Below are positions 33,834-44,773 of a stretch of 64,000 nucleotides of DNA, piece after piece (position 1 is the stretch's first letter; each line of letters starts with the position of its first letter). This DNA is from Conoideocrella luteorostrata (Eukaryota > Ascomycota > Sordariomycetes > Hypocreales > Clavicipitaceae). The notes beneath the pieces were generated by a model. The model was not told where the DNA came from. It ran no database searches and saw only the letters and a list, made by a program, of their open reading frames with translations. The position numbers were made by a program, and so were the translations under genes. The stretch is taken from NCBI GenBank assembly GCA_032433595.1, contig JASWJB010000203.1, positions 16,238 through 80,237 on the forward strand, in the 5' to 3' direction.

Positions 33834-34048
33834 CTTGTAGGATTTTTCAAGGCGCTAAATCGCTTTTCAAGGTCTCATTGCCAAGATAAAAACTTGGAGA
33901 GGAGGGTGAAAAGTTCTGAGGAGCTGGATGTGTTGAGAGAGAAATTGTGTCATCCAACTTCCAAACCAACTGAGGGATGGTCTTATAACGGTTTCGGTCA
34001 AGGGTCAACTTAGTCGCGGGCTTCAAAAATCCGGAGTACCTACTCCGT

Positions 34049-35165
34049 ATGGAGTATACTACGCCCTTTTCCTACCCCGCCCTGCAGTCAGCCGAGTTTG
34101 GTGATCATTGGTGGAGTTCTTCGCCAAGACATATCTACCAAAGCACTAGTTTCACACGGTCCGGTCAGGCCTGGTCCTCCTATCTGCCTTTCCGGTCGGG
34201 GAAACACATCGACTTGAGTGGCAGCATCTTCTTTCCGGTGCAACGCATTGCCCAGGCATGCTTGCAGTGCCGGTACGTAATTATTACATGACGACCGTTA
34301 TCATAGACTTCTTCCCCTCCACCCCGGGGTAGACACTAACGCAGCCGTTTCATAGCCGTAAGAAATGCCGTTGTTCCGGTGTGCTCATGTCCAAAAGCGC
34401 ATTACAGTTACCTTACGTAGAGCAAGAAGAGCGGAGACGAGTCTTTTGGCCCGTCTACCTCCTCGATCAGCTGGTCTCTTATGGCCGTCGCCGTCCACCA
34501 GCCATTGCGGATGCCTCGTGCCATCTCCAGTTGCCATGGACGAAGCCATTTGGAAGCATGGACTGTGGTGCAGAACCCAAACACTCGACGAAATAACGGA
34601 CCGCAGTGTATCTTTTTCCCAGCTACAAGGTTCCTTTGCCCAATTGATCGCAATATTCCAGAATTTAGGGCGAAGCTCGCAATACATGCTCCAAAGCTAC
34701 AATATCCGCAGTCCCCATCCCCCGTGGAATCCATGCTCGGATTTTGCCGCTCTTGAGTTTGATCTTTTGCATTTTGGGACGTCTTTAAAACTCAATCGGC
34801 CGGTACGAGGTGTACTATCACCGTACGTCTCCGGCGAGCGGGTAGATTCCCACAATACCGGTCCCATTTTACTTTCTCGCGCACTATATCATCTTTCATA
34901 TTGCTTATTGAATCACCCTTTCTTACTCAGACGGCGAATCAACACGTGCCGCACCTCCGCTCCGGTGAGCTTTCTCTCGCAATCATCCGACTTGGACTGG
35001 CTGCACGCTCAACAACTGATGGAGCTTGTGAGGGATGCCCGAGAGCTGGGATGGTTCTGTCATGTGAGTGATTATCTTTTGTTGCGAATATTCTGTCCGC
35101 AACAGGATGTGTGTCGGACACCAGTGTACGTGGGTTGCGATTTGTGCTTTGGGTCGACAAAGTAG
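34049..35165 (+). pseudogene. Zn2Cys6 transcription factor with internal deletion and frameshift
   Basis: The first exon (ATG 34049) ends in ACLQC; an intron at 34273-34355 joins it to RRKKCRCSG, the first half of a Zn2Cys6 zinc cluster. Directly after this, without the second half of the cluster or linker, comes part of the fungal-specific factor domain (EERRRVFWPVYLLDQLV, GRRRPPAIADASCHLQLP). That frame stops at 34596. Later domain sequence continues in another frame (YNIRSPHPPW, SRALYHLSYCLLNHPFLLRR). So several hundred codons are missing and the remainder is frameshifted. It probably once encoded a pathway regulator. Confidence 0.75.
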
Positions 35166-35678
35166 ATAAGGTAGTAAAAGGTTTAACCTACATATATTAA
35201 AAGCTCTAGAAGGCTGGGGCATTGTGGACTAAGCGAATAGCAGCGACAACACCTTGCCCAATCGGGGTGCCGCTTAACTAACCCGGAGGGGCAAACAGTG
35301 CCTCCCATACTACAAGATAAATTGCACACTACATCATACGCTAAACTATATGTATAGCTGTTCTAAAGTGATAATATGCTAACAGCTTGTTCTTTTTATG
35401 TTGGCTAGCGGCGTGTACGTATATAATGTGAATATTAACGTTTTCGAGCCTATTATTCTACAGTTCCGAGTTGTGCTACTCAGCTCAGCTTACCCAGCTA
35501 TTCACTGAGGATGCCGGGGATTGCAACGATCCAGGTACAGTTTTATTTAACACATGGCAGCTTTTTTGAGTTTCCGCAGGAGCATTGACATTACAAGGAC
35601 GGAGTAGATTATATTGAAGAAGCATCGCTTTATGGGCCTTAGCGTTTAAGTAGAGAAGATTCTGCCATAGATGCAATT
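35166..35678. other. No gene seen
   Basis: 3' flank of the membrane-anchored protein gene that ends at 35679; nothing else is supported. Confidence 0.4.
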
Positions 35679-36616
35679 TCAAGGGGCCTCGTAAACTGGC
35701 TGTTGACGTACAGCCGACTTGCTAAACCGTTCATAGTCACCACCCATGTATACGCCTGAACAGGGTGCTTCATACACTGCTGGAGCACCCTCAGGCTGAG
35801 TGTTGCTTGGGCGAACATCTTGAACAGCATTTGTCCTTGTCCGTTGTTTCTTGATCACCCACCAGCTAATTGCTGCAATGATTGCAATCCCGATAACAGA
35901 GCCGCCCACGGCTCCTCCGATAACTGCCCCATTGCTTGAACTCGGCTCACTCGTACTAGTCGCAGTTGGTTGTTGCGATACCGAATCAGTTGGTTGCCGT
36001 ACTGCAGAAACAGTAGGAGATGACGAGCTGGCTATGGAAGTGTTTTCTCGGCTTCTAGCCGATGACGAGACCGTTGATGTGGCTCTGACCCCGATTGTTG
36101 TGATTATTGACGGCTTCCCTAGGGCGGAGAACTCATATTAGAAACAAACCATGGCATATGTTATTCATCAGGCTGACGCGTACCTGGGAAGTAGAGCAAG
36201 TGTTCTCCCGTTTCGCAATTTTTCTGGTCGTTCTGTGCATTTATACAATAGTATGTATCCTGTACCGACTGTTTGCATTTTGAGAGGCCCTCGCCGCCAC
36301 CGACATTGTCGTAGGTCGGATTATTGCAGAACAGTGGACAGCCGGAACTTCTCCAGTCCTTGTCTGTACAACTGCCGCGCACAAACTCAGTTGCTCCTGG
36401 TCGCTTCAGCTCTTGGCCTGTGGCTTGACAAATTCCATTGCTTAGACATGCGTAACCTTGGCCGCAGCAAGCCGAGTGGGCGGTGTTGTCAACACACGGA
36501 ATGTCATTCAAGGAAAGAGTGCCATCTGGGAAGTAACAGCTTCCTCCGGTACCGGAAGGGAAAACAGTGAAGAAGATAAGACAATGAAGAAGCCTGTCAT
36601 ATTGTAAGAATGCCAT
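35679..36616 (-). CDS. Membrane-anchored Cys-rich surface protein
   Basis: Two exons: complement(join(35679..36118, 36184..36616)), 290 aa, in phase (a Gly codon is split). Residues 1-25 are a signal peptide. Residues about 26-145 hold a Cys-rich ectodomain of a common fungal type (CYFPDGTLSLNDIPC, ACCGQGYACLSNGICQ, VRGSCTDKDWRSSGCPLFC, YYCINAQNDQKNC). A Ser/Thr-rich stalk follows, then one transmembrane helix (about 205-230, GSVIGIAIIAAISWWVI), a basic stop-transfer KKQRTR and a short cytosolic tail with Pro and Tyr. The architecture suggests a cell-wall-facing sensor or surface protein; no specific function is known to me. Confidence 0.85.
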
Positions 36617-38197
36617 TTGAGAATAGTAGGGTTGAGGCTGCCCGTTCGAAAGCTGTCAAGCTAATTGTCACGACATTAAAAATGGTTGCGATAGAATATG
36701 GATGTGGCAGCGAAACCAGTAATGCTGAGCACCCGAGGCGTCGACAAATTAATCGAGACATGCAGAGTGCGCGGGAGGGCCCGATGTCTCGATTAAATCT
36801 GTTAGACGCGTGGCACGTTGGAAAGTGATGGAGTGGGACTGGTAGATGGTTGCGGTGGACAATTTACATGACCCTTCACGGCTAACCCAACCACGCCGCA
36901 AAGGGTCACGTACATTGCCCCCTGCATGGATGGATCCCTAATAAACGACTCAGCCAACATGCATTTGGGGGTCCTCTCATTCCAACCTCCGTCGCTGCGA
37001 CGCTGATAGAGACTTTACGTGTCATCCATGTCCGCTTTGCCTACGGGACAAAAGAGGTGCTAATCTCAGAAGTACCACGGGATGGTTTCGAGAGTAAAGT
37101 AAGGCTCTAGTAATACTTAACCTCCTCCTTCGCTGATTATGCCTTTAGGAGTTATCCATGTCCGCCCTAGCCGCTCACACGGGCAAGCAAACATGCAGCC
37201 TGACCCAACCCAAAACGTGTTAAGTGTCCCACCGCATATTACAGGGGGAGAAGTACGGCAGACTTTACAGCAAACTTTACGGCAGACTCACAACAGACCT
37301 CGCAAAAGGCTACACAAGGGTTCTCACAGCGGTCGCGCCATAATGCGTGCAGCGCTGCACGTGTTACAGGCTAACGATGACATTAAAAACTTAAAAGGTA
37401 CAGAGTACTCAGCGCTTCCGCAATCTTTGGTGGGGTAGGCCGGGCTGTATGTTTGAAATCGCAGTCTGGATGTTTGGTTACCCGACCAGCCAGCATGCCC
37501 GGTTCACACGGGGCCAAGGAAGCGCCGGCCACAAGAGCAGCTTGTCGTGGCACGAATGGCACTCGTCCGTTCCCTAATCGCCCCACCTAAATTGAACAGC
37601 GCTGGCTGGCAACGTGTCATATGAGGAGGGGAAATTACGAAGTAGTGGTTGATCACTGTGACGAGTACTCCGTGGAGTTACTGGTGATAAAAATAAATCC
37701 TTGCCAGGGCCGGGGCCGGAGCCTTGCCGGACTCAATGAGACAATAAGTGGCGCCTTGTGAGATAGCCATTCTTGAGACCCGTATAAAGGCGCCTCTGTC
37801 GCGTGGGGGCCGTTTAACCAACCAACCAACAGAATTAAGTGTACATCAACTGCCACCTTTTTTGTATGATAACAAAAGTCCCAGCAGGCCTATTGTTTAC
37901 GGATCGCTGCATCGCATACAGCAAGGTTTAGCAGGCTGGCACACTGGCACCTTGTCGTTACTTGCGGTGTTTGCCTCCTGCCATTTCTGCACCCCGCGGT
38001 ATTTTTTGCCGTCTTGAAAGTCATGACATTTGCTCAGCGCAGGGAATTTCTTTAATATCGTCGCTCTCCTTGTCGGCGCGGCCCTTCGTGAGTCAAGCAA
38101 GTAATCAAGCACTATATTTTTCTCGTGTCTATGTCCATCGAAGCACGCACTTTGTTCTCACCGTGCGCGTTTTGCGAGAGACCATAGGACAGACATC
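36617..38197. other. Intergenic region upstream of two divergent genes
   Basis: It contains the promoter areas of the surface protein (left) and the GH47 enzyme (right). Frames such as 37139-37438 look non-coding. A CAGACTTTACAGCAAACTTTACGG-type imperfect repeat occurs near 37258-37285. Confidence 0.45.
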
Positions 38198-39958
38198 ATG
38201 CCAGTTTTGAAGCACCGACACTTGGGGTTGCTTGCATTCACCTTGAGTCTTGTCTATCTGTACTGCTTCTGGGGGCCCTCGGGTTATCCCTCCTACAGGG
38301 ATAGCCGCGTGGTCCAGGATTGGCAAACACCAGAAGACAGCCAATATTTTTGGAAGGCAATTCCCACGCATTTCCCGCCCAGAGCAATCTCTCCGCTACC
38401 CAACGGTCGTGCCATCCGGTACCCAAAGGTTCAGGCCGCCCCACGCTCAGAGAGCGCGGCAGCTCGACAGGTTCGCAAGCAACACCAGCTCGCTGTTAGA
38501 GATACCTTTGTCAAATGCTGGAACTCTTACAAGCAACACGCGTGGAAAGCAGATGAACTGGCCCCAGTGTCGGGTGGCAAGCACGACCCTTTCGGGGGAT
38601 GGGCAGCCACGCTTGTTGACTCCCTCGATACACTGTGGATTATGGACCTCGAATCCGAGTTTCTCGAAGCCGTCGAAGCAGCCACCTCGATCGACTTCAC
38701 GCATACTGAGCTCAGTGAAGTGAATGTATTCGAAACAACTATCCGTTACTTGGGCGGCTTTTTGTCCGCATACGATCTGAGTCATGATGTGAGACTCCTT
38801 CGAAAGGCGGTCCAAGTGGGTGAAATGCTCTACAAAGCCTGCGACACGCCGAACAGAATGCCGATCACCAGGTGGGACATCCACGCTGCTGTTCGGGGAG
38901 AAAAGCAGAGTGCGAGCTCATCATTGGTCGCGGAAATTGGAAGCCTGTCCATGGAATTCACACGTCTTTCGCAGTTAACCGGTGATGCAAAATGGTACGA
39001 TGCGATAAAGCGGATTACGGACGTCTTGGCCGACCAACAAAGCTCAACTGAGCTCCCAGGCCTTTGGCCGCTAGTTGTCAATACCAAGGATCAAATATTC
39101 AACGATGGCTCTCTGTTCACGCTCGGCGCCATGGCAGACTCGGTGTACGAATATTTACCCAAGATGAGTGCCTTAATGGGCGGCCAGGAGACCGTTTACC
39201 AGACCATGTACGAGAAGGCAATTGACGCTGCCATCAAGCACACCATTTTTCGCCCCATGCTACCGAATAATGACGATATACTGATGTCGGGAATCGCGCA
39301 TACGAGTGACAACGCTGTGACTCTTCAGCCCCAGGGTCAACACCTCGTTTGCTTTCTCGGAGGCTTACTCGCATTGGGCGGCAAACTGTTTTCGCGAAAG
39401 CAAGATCTTCATGTTGCCGAAAAGCTTGTAGATGGATGCACTTGGACCTATAGGGCCTTCCCACGCCACATCATGCCTGAGACCTTCTCCATGGTCCCTT
39501 GTCCGTCACACGAACCATGCGAGTGGAACGCCACCTTGTGGAAGTCGCACGTGTCGGATAAGAAACCCCACGAGACAGCCGATAACACGATAGCGAAAGA
39601 GAGGCTACCTGCAGGGTTTAGTGAAATATCAGATCGACGATACATTCTCCGCCCGGAAGCCATCGAAAGCGTTTTTGTGCTGTACCGCGTGACCCGGAGG
39701 CAAGATCTATTAGAGTCGGCTTGGGATATGTTCACGAGCATTAATAGCACGACGAACACCGCCTTGGCCAATTCGGCGGTGTGGGACGTCACAGTTGATG
39801 AGCATGACAATCCTGGCATGGCGGACTCAATGGAGTCATTTTGGTTAGGAGAGACATTAAAGTATTTTTATCTAATGTTCAGTGAGGAGAGTCTGGTGAG
39901 TTTGGATGAGTGGGTGTTCAATACTGAGGCACACCCTTTCCGAAGAACAGTAGCCTGA
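38198..39958 (+). CDS. Class I alpha-1,2-mannosidase, glycoside hydrolase family 47
   Basis: Intronless, 586 aa, ATG at 38198. A short cytosolic N-terminus and hydrophobic anchor (residues about 9-26, LGLLAFTLSLVYLYCFWG) make it a type II membrane protein of the ER or Golgi. The rest is a GH47 domain with recognisable landmarks: GGWAATLVDSLDTLWIMDL, NVFETTIRYLGG, HLVCFLGG, ILRPEAIESVF and, at the end, FNTEAHPF with the calcium-binding Thr and a catalytic-site region. It should trim alpha-1,2-linked mannose from N-glycans (family knowledge). Length and motifs are complete, so it is probably active. It converges with the neprosin-type gene. Confidence 0.95.
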   Translation: MPVLKHRHLGLLAFTLSLVYLYCFWGPSGYPSYRDSRVVQDWQTPEDSQYFWKAIPTHFPPRAISPLPNGRAIRYPKVQAAPRSESAAARQVRKQHQLAVRDTFVKCWNSYKQHAWKADELAPVSGGKHDPFGGWAATLVDSLDTLWIMDLESEFLEAVEAATSIDFTHTELSEVNVFETTIRYLGGFLSAYDLSHDVRLLRKAVQVGEMLYKACDTPNRMPITRWDIHAAVRGEKQSASSSLVAEIGSLSMEFTRLSQLTGDAKWYDAIKRITDVLADQQSSTELPGLWPLVVNTKDQIFNDGSLFTLGAMADSVYEYLPKMSALMGGQETVYQTMYEKAIDAAIKHTIFRPMLPNNDDILMSGIAHTSDNAVTLQPQGQHLVCFLGGLLALGGKLFSRKQDLHVAEKLVDGCTWTYRAFPRHIMPETFSMVPCPSHEPCEWNATLWKSHVSDKKPHETADNTIAKERLPAGFSEISDRRYILRPEAIESVFVLYRVTRRQDLLESAWDMFTSINSTTNTALANSAVWDVTVDEHDNPGMADSMESFWLGETLKYFYLMFSEESLVSLDEWVFNTEAHPFRRTVA

Positions 39959-40639
39959 TGAGCGAACAGTGTGATGGGTTGGCGGAAGGGAAAGGGGAAT
40001 GAACAACCGGAAACAGTGATAACATATGTACGATACAGATAGTTCAGGCATATGAAGGCAATTGATGCCGAATACACAGGCGGGAATAAACTCGATCTTC
40101 GCATTGTGGAGACACCCAAAAAGCACCAATGTCCATACAGCGCGATATTTTGTGCACCTTGACATCAAAGAACAGAATATAACTACTACTATCATCACCC
40201 GCTCATATAAATTCCACTGTACATATGTTGATGCCTAAGTATAACCATCAGTGGCGTCCAAATCTGCTGAGTATTGCTCAGTCTATGTATCGCATATCAA
40301 GCCTTCCTCGAATCGTCAGGAAAATCTAAGACATTATTATCGAAAGCAGCAATAGATAAAACATGTCCATCTACCCCACATAAAAACCTTTAGATACACG
40401 GCTCGATCGCATCTCATACCAGCTACTTCTGACACTGACACTGTGCACGGCGCGTTATCAAGGGCCCTCCTCCGAGATGACCGCCACCTTCCGAAAGAGG
40501 AAGGTTCAATCCAGCAGTGACATGGTTGACCACACGAATTCAGTCACAGACAGAATCTCAGGTTATTTACTATCTTCATCCCCATTCATCCACGCTTTGT
40601 ACAAATCCCGGGTTTGAAGCGTCAAGCGCGCGTAGAGAT
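39959..40639. other. Convergent 3' flanks; no gene seen
   Basis: It lies between the stop codons of the GH47 gene and the neprosin-type gene; no feature supported. Confidence 0.5.
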
Positions 40640-41791
40640 CTAGCCTCCAATCACACCGCCTGCCCCCGGTCCCCCTAGGAAAAAGTAACTCCCCCACCCA
40701 TCCTGTCCTGACTTCCACTGCGCACTCAAACTATACCGATTCTCATCATCCACGCTCGTCCCCTGACTACCGTCATAATCGCCCTCGTTTTCCTGCGCAT
40801 CTGTATAGGTAATCTGCTTAATATAAGCCGCTTTCTTATAACCTTCTTGCGCAAAATGCCCACTTCCCATATCCGTCGTCGTCAGCGTCGTCTCACTCTG
40901 ATATATCTCGCCGTAGTAGTATAACAAATCCCCCTTGCCCTCCAGACTGGTAGCGCTGGTGGCGCCGTTTCTCGAGAACATGCTCGCTGGGTAGTAACCT
41001 GCCCATTTATCGTTAATGCCAAGCCACCAGTTTCCCTCGCGGAGGAGATACCGGATCTGAAGATCCTTCTGATCCCCGTCTACGACGGACAGGGGAAACA
41101 CCATGCCTGGATGGTACTGTGAGTCTACTTGCACCCAGCCTTGGACATTCGTGTTCCAACCGCCGATGGAGTCCCCGTCAGAAGTGTGCGACACGGTTGT
41201 GAAGTATGTGAAGAGATGAGGGTCACTGATCTGCTGGGGGAAATTGATCCAGCCTGCCTCGACAGTCTGGCGCTTCTGACCTGGTGCGCCGGGGACATTG
41301 GTGCGGACAACGGCGGTTTGGAGGAGGGAAAAATCGCCGGAGCGTTGGACATAGGCTTTGAAGCGCGAGAAGGTTGCGCTGCCGCCGTGGTTGTCTATAC
41401 GCTGCGATGTGCTGGCGTACCAGTGCCTGCCGGCATAGTTGTCGCGCGCATGGGGATGGTTGGCTCGGCGGGACAGAGTGTTGTCTCCGGGAAGTTGCTT
41501 CTTCGGCATGGCATTGCCATACTTTGTGGCACGGAGGATTGGCACCGTGCCAGTTGGTCCCGACGCCGCGCTGTCGTAGATGGTGATGTGACGCAGTGCG
41601 TCGACAGTGTTATTGAATGGCGCGAACGGGGGTGCTGCAGCAATGTCTCCTTGGGAGGAGCGACGAACCCAGTCTATCACTTGGCCGTTTGGAAGCGTCG
41701 TTGTCTTGACAACAGGAATTCCATGCGGCGTGACAGAGTCAGCCGCGATAACAGCCGTGAAGGCTGCTAAGCAAAATGTCAGCGTCCACAT
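40640..41791 (-). CDS. Secreted neprosin-domain protein
   Basis: Intronless, 383 aa, ATG at 41791 (MWTLTFCLAAFTAVIAADS, a clear signal peptide). Residues about 20-110 resemble a leader or propeptide. The remainder is a neprosin-type (former DUF239) domain: FSRFKAYVQRSGDFSLLQ, VEAGWINFPQ, SDPHLFTYFTTVSH, HPGMVFPLSVVDGDQ and GNWWLGINDKWAGYYPASMF, ending with GSGHFAQEGYKKAAYIKQI. Plant neprosin is a glutamic prolyl endopeptidase with two catalytic Glu; several Glu lie in the domain (for example in VEAGW), but I cannot assign them without an alignment. A role in extracellular protein digestion is likely. Confidence 0.85.
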   Translation of the reverse strand: MWTLTFCLAAFTAVIAADSVTPHGIPVVKTTTLPNGQVIDWVRRSSQGDIAAAPPFAPFNNTVDALRHITIYDSAASGPTGTVPILRATKYGNAMPKKQLPGDNTLSRRANHPHARDNYAGRHWYASTSQRIDNHGGSATFSRFKAYVQRSGDFSLLQTAVVRTNVPGAPGQKRQTVEAGWINFPQQISDPHLFTYFTTVSHTSDGDSIGGWNTNVQGWVQVDSQYHPGMVFPLSVVDGDQKDLQIRYLLREGNWWLGINDKWAGYYPASMFSRNGATSATSLEGKGDLLYYYGEIYQSETTLTTTDMGSGHFAQEGYKKAAYIKQITYTDAQENEGDYDGSQGTSVDDENRYSLSAQWKSGQDGWGSYFFLGGPGAGGVIGG

Positions 41792-42353
41792 GTTGGGATG
41801 CAAGCCAATGGATCTGCCCCGACCTGGTCGTAAATACTCTACTTACCCAACTTCAGAACGATATGTAATTGACCCTTTATATAATCTCTTAGAGCGACCT
41901 TCTGTTCTTCGTCAAATTCGCACGCGCTGCCCAGGGTCCATCTCACAGCTTCTTTACACATATATGGAAGGTGTCCTTCAAATGCACATGTGTAAGCCCA
42001 ACTCCAAAAACGTGGGGGAGTGGAGCTAAACCTCGTGAACTAACTAATTGGGTATTCGGTATTTAACTAACGTGGCGTTTGTTTTTGGTTGCAGGGGTGA
42101 GGGAGGAGTCCGGACATAGTACTCGGATCTGCAGGCACCCAATCGCACAGGCCGGCCTTGTTAAAAGGGTGGCTGCACTTACCACGTTTGGAAGCTGCGT
42201 AGCGCGAAGAGCCATTATATCACGCCGAATTAATCAAAATCAGATAAACTCTGGTTGGAGTGTTGCTTATTCTGTAAGGAGGAGATAGTCCAGACTTTTT
42301 GCCGGATAGCCGGACACATGTTAGAAAAGGCGTGTTTGTGTAGCTGTAGCTTG
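41792..42353. other. No gene seen
   Basis: Promoter side of the neprosin-type gene and 3' flank of the next minus-strand gene; nothing else supported. Confidence 0.4.
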
Positions 42354-43505
42354 TTATGCCAATCTATCCTCTTGTTGATACCTTATTGCTGACTCATTCG
42401 TGCGAATGGATTCCGGAGATTCGTTATCCTTCATCTTTCCCTGTTTCTTTAGTTCGCTCCAAGCGTTATCGTGTTCCGGCTTGAGTTGTTCAAACGACTT
42501 AATGTAACGGTCGAGCCAGCAGTACTCGAAGCCTATGTGTTCGCTCCATGTTGTTAACTGGTCTTGTTCTTCAGGGTTTTCCGCTAGGTGGAACAGTTGC
42601 GTGAAGTTATGTTGGGCTAATCGCGCCTTTATTGCCACTTCATATTCGGAGAAGCTAGTGCATCCAAGCTCGCGCAGGTATCGTCGCTGCCCGTAGCGGT
42701 GTCTTTGAATATAGTACCATGGCTCCCCTGGCCTCTTTAAACTTGAGGGGTCGGCTTCAATCTCAGCAGCACTATCGACCCATATCACTTCTATAAAACC
42801 ACGCTTTAATCTCTCAGCATAAACCAAAAAAAACCATCGTCCCCATCCGCGATGTCAACCCTCTATTATTATGTTGCCACTTCCGGAAACCCCGCCACCT
42901 AAGCCATTGTCTTCGTATTACACCTTGAGCATCAAACTGATCTCTCTGCGACAGGATTTTCTACCGGGGCTGTCGCCGAAATGGCTCTAGCATCTCGTAA
43001 TACGCGTCGGGGTCTGTTGAGATTGATTCCACAAGGTCAATCGGGTACAGCGGGCAGCCGCTGTCATTAACAAGATTATTGTATGCTTCCATCTCTTGTT
43101 GCCTGTAGAACTCTTGTGGGTGAATATCCGGCGATTCGGTAATCCTTTCCCTTTCACGCGTCCGGTCTTGTGCTGAGACATACTCTTTGCTGCATACATC
43201 ACGCAAAAGCACATCGACCTTGTCAAGATCAAGTGGGCGTGTGCTGGCCGTGGGACTATCGATTATTGCTCGCTGTATCGACCTAAGTAAACATGAGCGG
43301 ATGCAGTTTTGGATCAAGTAAATAAGGGAACAAACCGTAGTCTCTCGGCAAGGTAGTCTCGCTCGCTGTTAGACAATCTGTCCCAGTCATTGACGGGCAG
43401 GCTACACGAAACATTGAGTTGGCGGTGTTTCTGCGTAAAGTCACCTAGCTGTGTATCGCTCATGGAGAATATGTCGTCAACAGCCGTTGATTGCGTGCAA
43501 AACAT
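42354..43505 (-). pseudogene. Conserved fungal hypothetical broken by one base in a poly-T tract
   Basis: Three exons: complement(join(42354..42898, 42965..43282, 43336..43505)); introns have good size and phase. The first two exons read well (LPVNDWDRLSNSERDYLAER, DSPTASTRPLDLDKVDVLLR, RQQEMEAYNNLV). In exon 3 the frame is lost at an eight-base T tract (42826-42833 on the plus strand as A) and good sequence resumes in the next frame (AERLKRGFIEVIWVD, WYYIQRHRYGQRRYLRELGC, EYCWLDRYIKSFEQLKPEHD). With seven T the whole would be a 343-aa protein. Either it is a young pseudogene or an error in the homopolymer. I recognise no domain; an alternative ATG is at 43463. Confidence 0.7.
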
Positions 43506-44158
43506 AGTTATTGATAATATAGGTATGGTCTGCGTGTTCGCAGTCGTACGAAGAAAAGTAACTAGTATACTGATCAATCTTTGGAAGTGGGGGCGGCTAG
43601 CAGTGGTTCAGCATAGATTTAAATTATTCCTTTTATTATCACTTTTATTCTCTTATCCTCTCCTGTCTAGTTAGCCGTCGCCCTTTGTTACACTATGATT
43701 GACCACCACAAGAGTATGAAAAGTGTAGATGTGCTAGTTGCCCTCGATGATATGAAGATTGAGATTGTGGATCGCGGTTAGCTTTTTAGGTGAGCGTGGG
43801 ATCAGAAAGTGGCATTAGAAGCGATGAAAGTCGTGGTCGCAATTGCAGAAGAACTTTTCTATTCACGACCGTAAGCACGAACCTTGTTGTTACTGTTGCT
43901 GTTCATTCTTGTTGTTCATTGTACTGCCGCACTGTTTATTCTGCCGCACGCCGCGCCACACGCCGCCACACTACGTAAATCCGTAAGTCTTTTACCTCAA
44001 AATAGAAATATTAGTCAATGTTCTCCGGGAAGGTATAGCCAGCATCTAATGAGTATTTCTCAATGTTAATATAAGTCCACAGGGGACAAGAATACTTTTC
44101 TACAAACATTATTTATTACTTTTTCTAAAGGGGTTGTAATTAGAGTACTCCTGCAGCA
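43506..44158. other. No gene seen
   Basis: Intergenic sequence between two minus-strand genes. A short CCGCAC/GCCGCC-rich patch near 43926-43972 is low complexity. Confidence 0.4.
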
Positions 44159-44773
44159 TTACTCACTCGAGGGCCGTGGCCCGGCATCCTCTTCCGAAGT
44201 ATAATAGTATGCTCTACTCGATGTGTTTGCATTAGCAGATAAAAGCTGCCTGGCTATTTCGGTGACACCCCCAAGACAGCCTACCACCAATCTCCTCATA
44301 TGATGACAGGACTGAATTCCAGGCTTAATCGCTGCCGCAACTAAATGTGACCATGGCGGAAACCGAGGACATCTACAACCTTGTACGCAAGTGCAAGAAC
44401 ACATTCTAGGCGCGCAAGAAGAGAACGCTTGTAGAACTAACGCGCTGTACTGAAGCTCAAAATACTGCCTATCGGTGGCGGCGACCGCGTCGACCTGGTC
44501 ATAATCTAAAAAGCGGTGGCATTCGCTGCTTTGAATCGCTTTTAGCCAACCATACAACTGGTCACTCGAAAGCAATGCAAATTGTGCTGAAAGGCCGTAT
44601 TCCGAGCATATCATGCGTCCATTATACAAATGAAAGTGTGGGTTCGACAAACAGAAGACATTCAGGCATCTGTTTACTCCAGCAAACACAGCCTTCTGTA
44701 TAACCTGTCCATCTCCAGGCTCGATAACAAGCAGGCTCGTCGTCGGTTCGATGTGAATTGTGCAGTCATATGA
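44159..44773 (-). CDS. Partial conserved fungal hypothetical
   Basis: A continuous frame without an acceptable ATG near its beginning runs from 44773 to a stop at 44159, about 204 codons. Sequence quality is gene-like (TSLLVIEPGDGQVIQKAVFA, NPHFHLYNGRMICSEYGL, SSDQLYGWLKAIQSSECHRF), followed by a Cys-rich part (CSCTCVQGCRCPRFPPWSHL) and a C-terminal tail ending RPSSE. The start is either on an unseen upstream exon or lost. No known domain; Cys-rich middle may bind metal. Confidence 0.6.
   Translation of the reverse strand, partial: SYDCTIHIEPTTSLLVIEPGDGQVIQKAVFAGVNRCLNVFCLSNPHFHLYNGRMICSEYGLSAQFALLSSDQLYGWLKAIQSSECHRFLDYDQVDAVAATDRQYFELQYSALVLQAFSSCAPRMCSCTCVQGCRCPRFPPWSHLVAAAIKPGIQSCHHMRRLVVGCLGGVTEIARQLLSANANTSSRAYYYTSEEDAGPRPSSE

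Noticed and set aside
41129..41770. 213-codon frame opposite the neprosin-type gene
   Set aside because: Antisense to a gene with signal peptide and family motifs.
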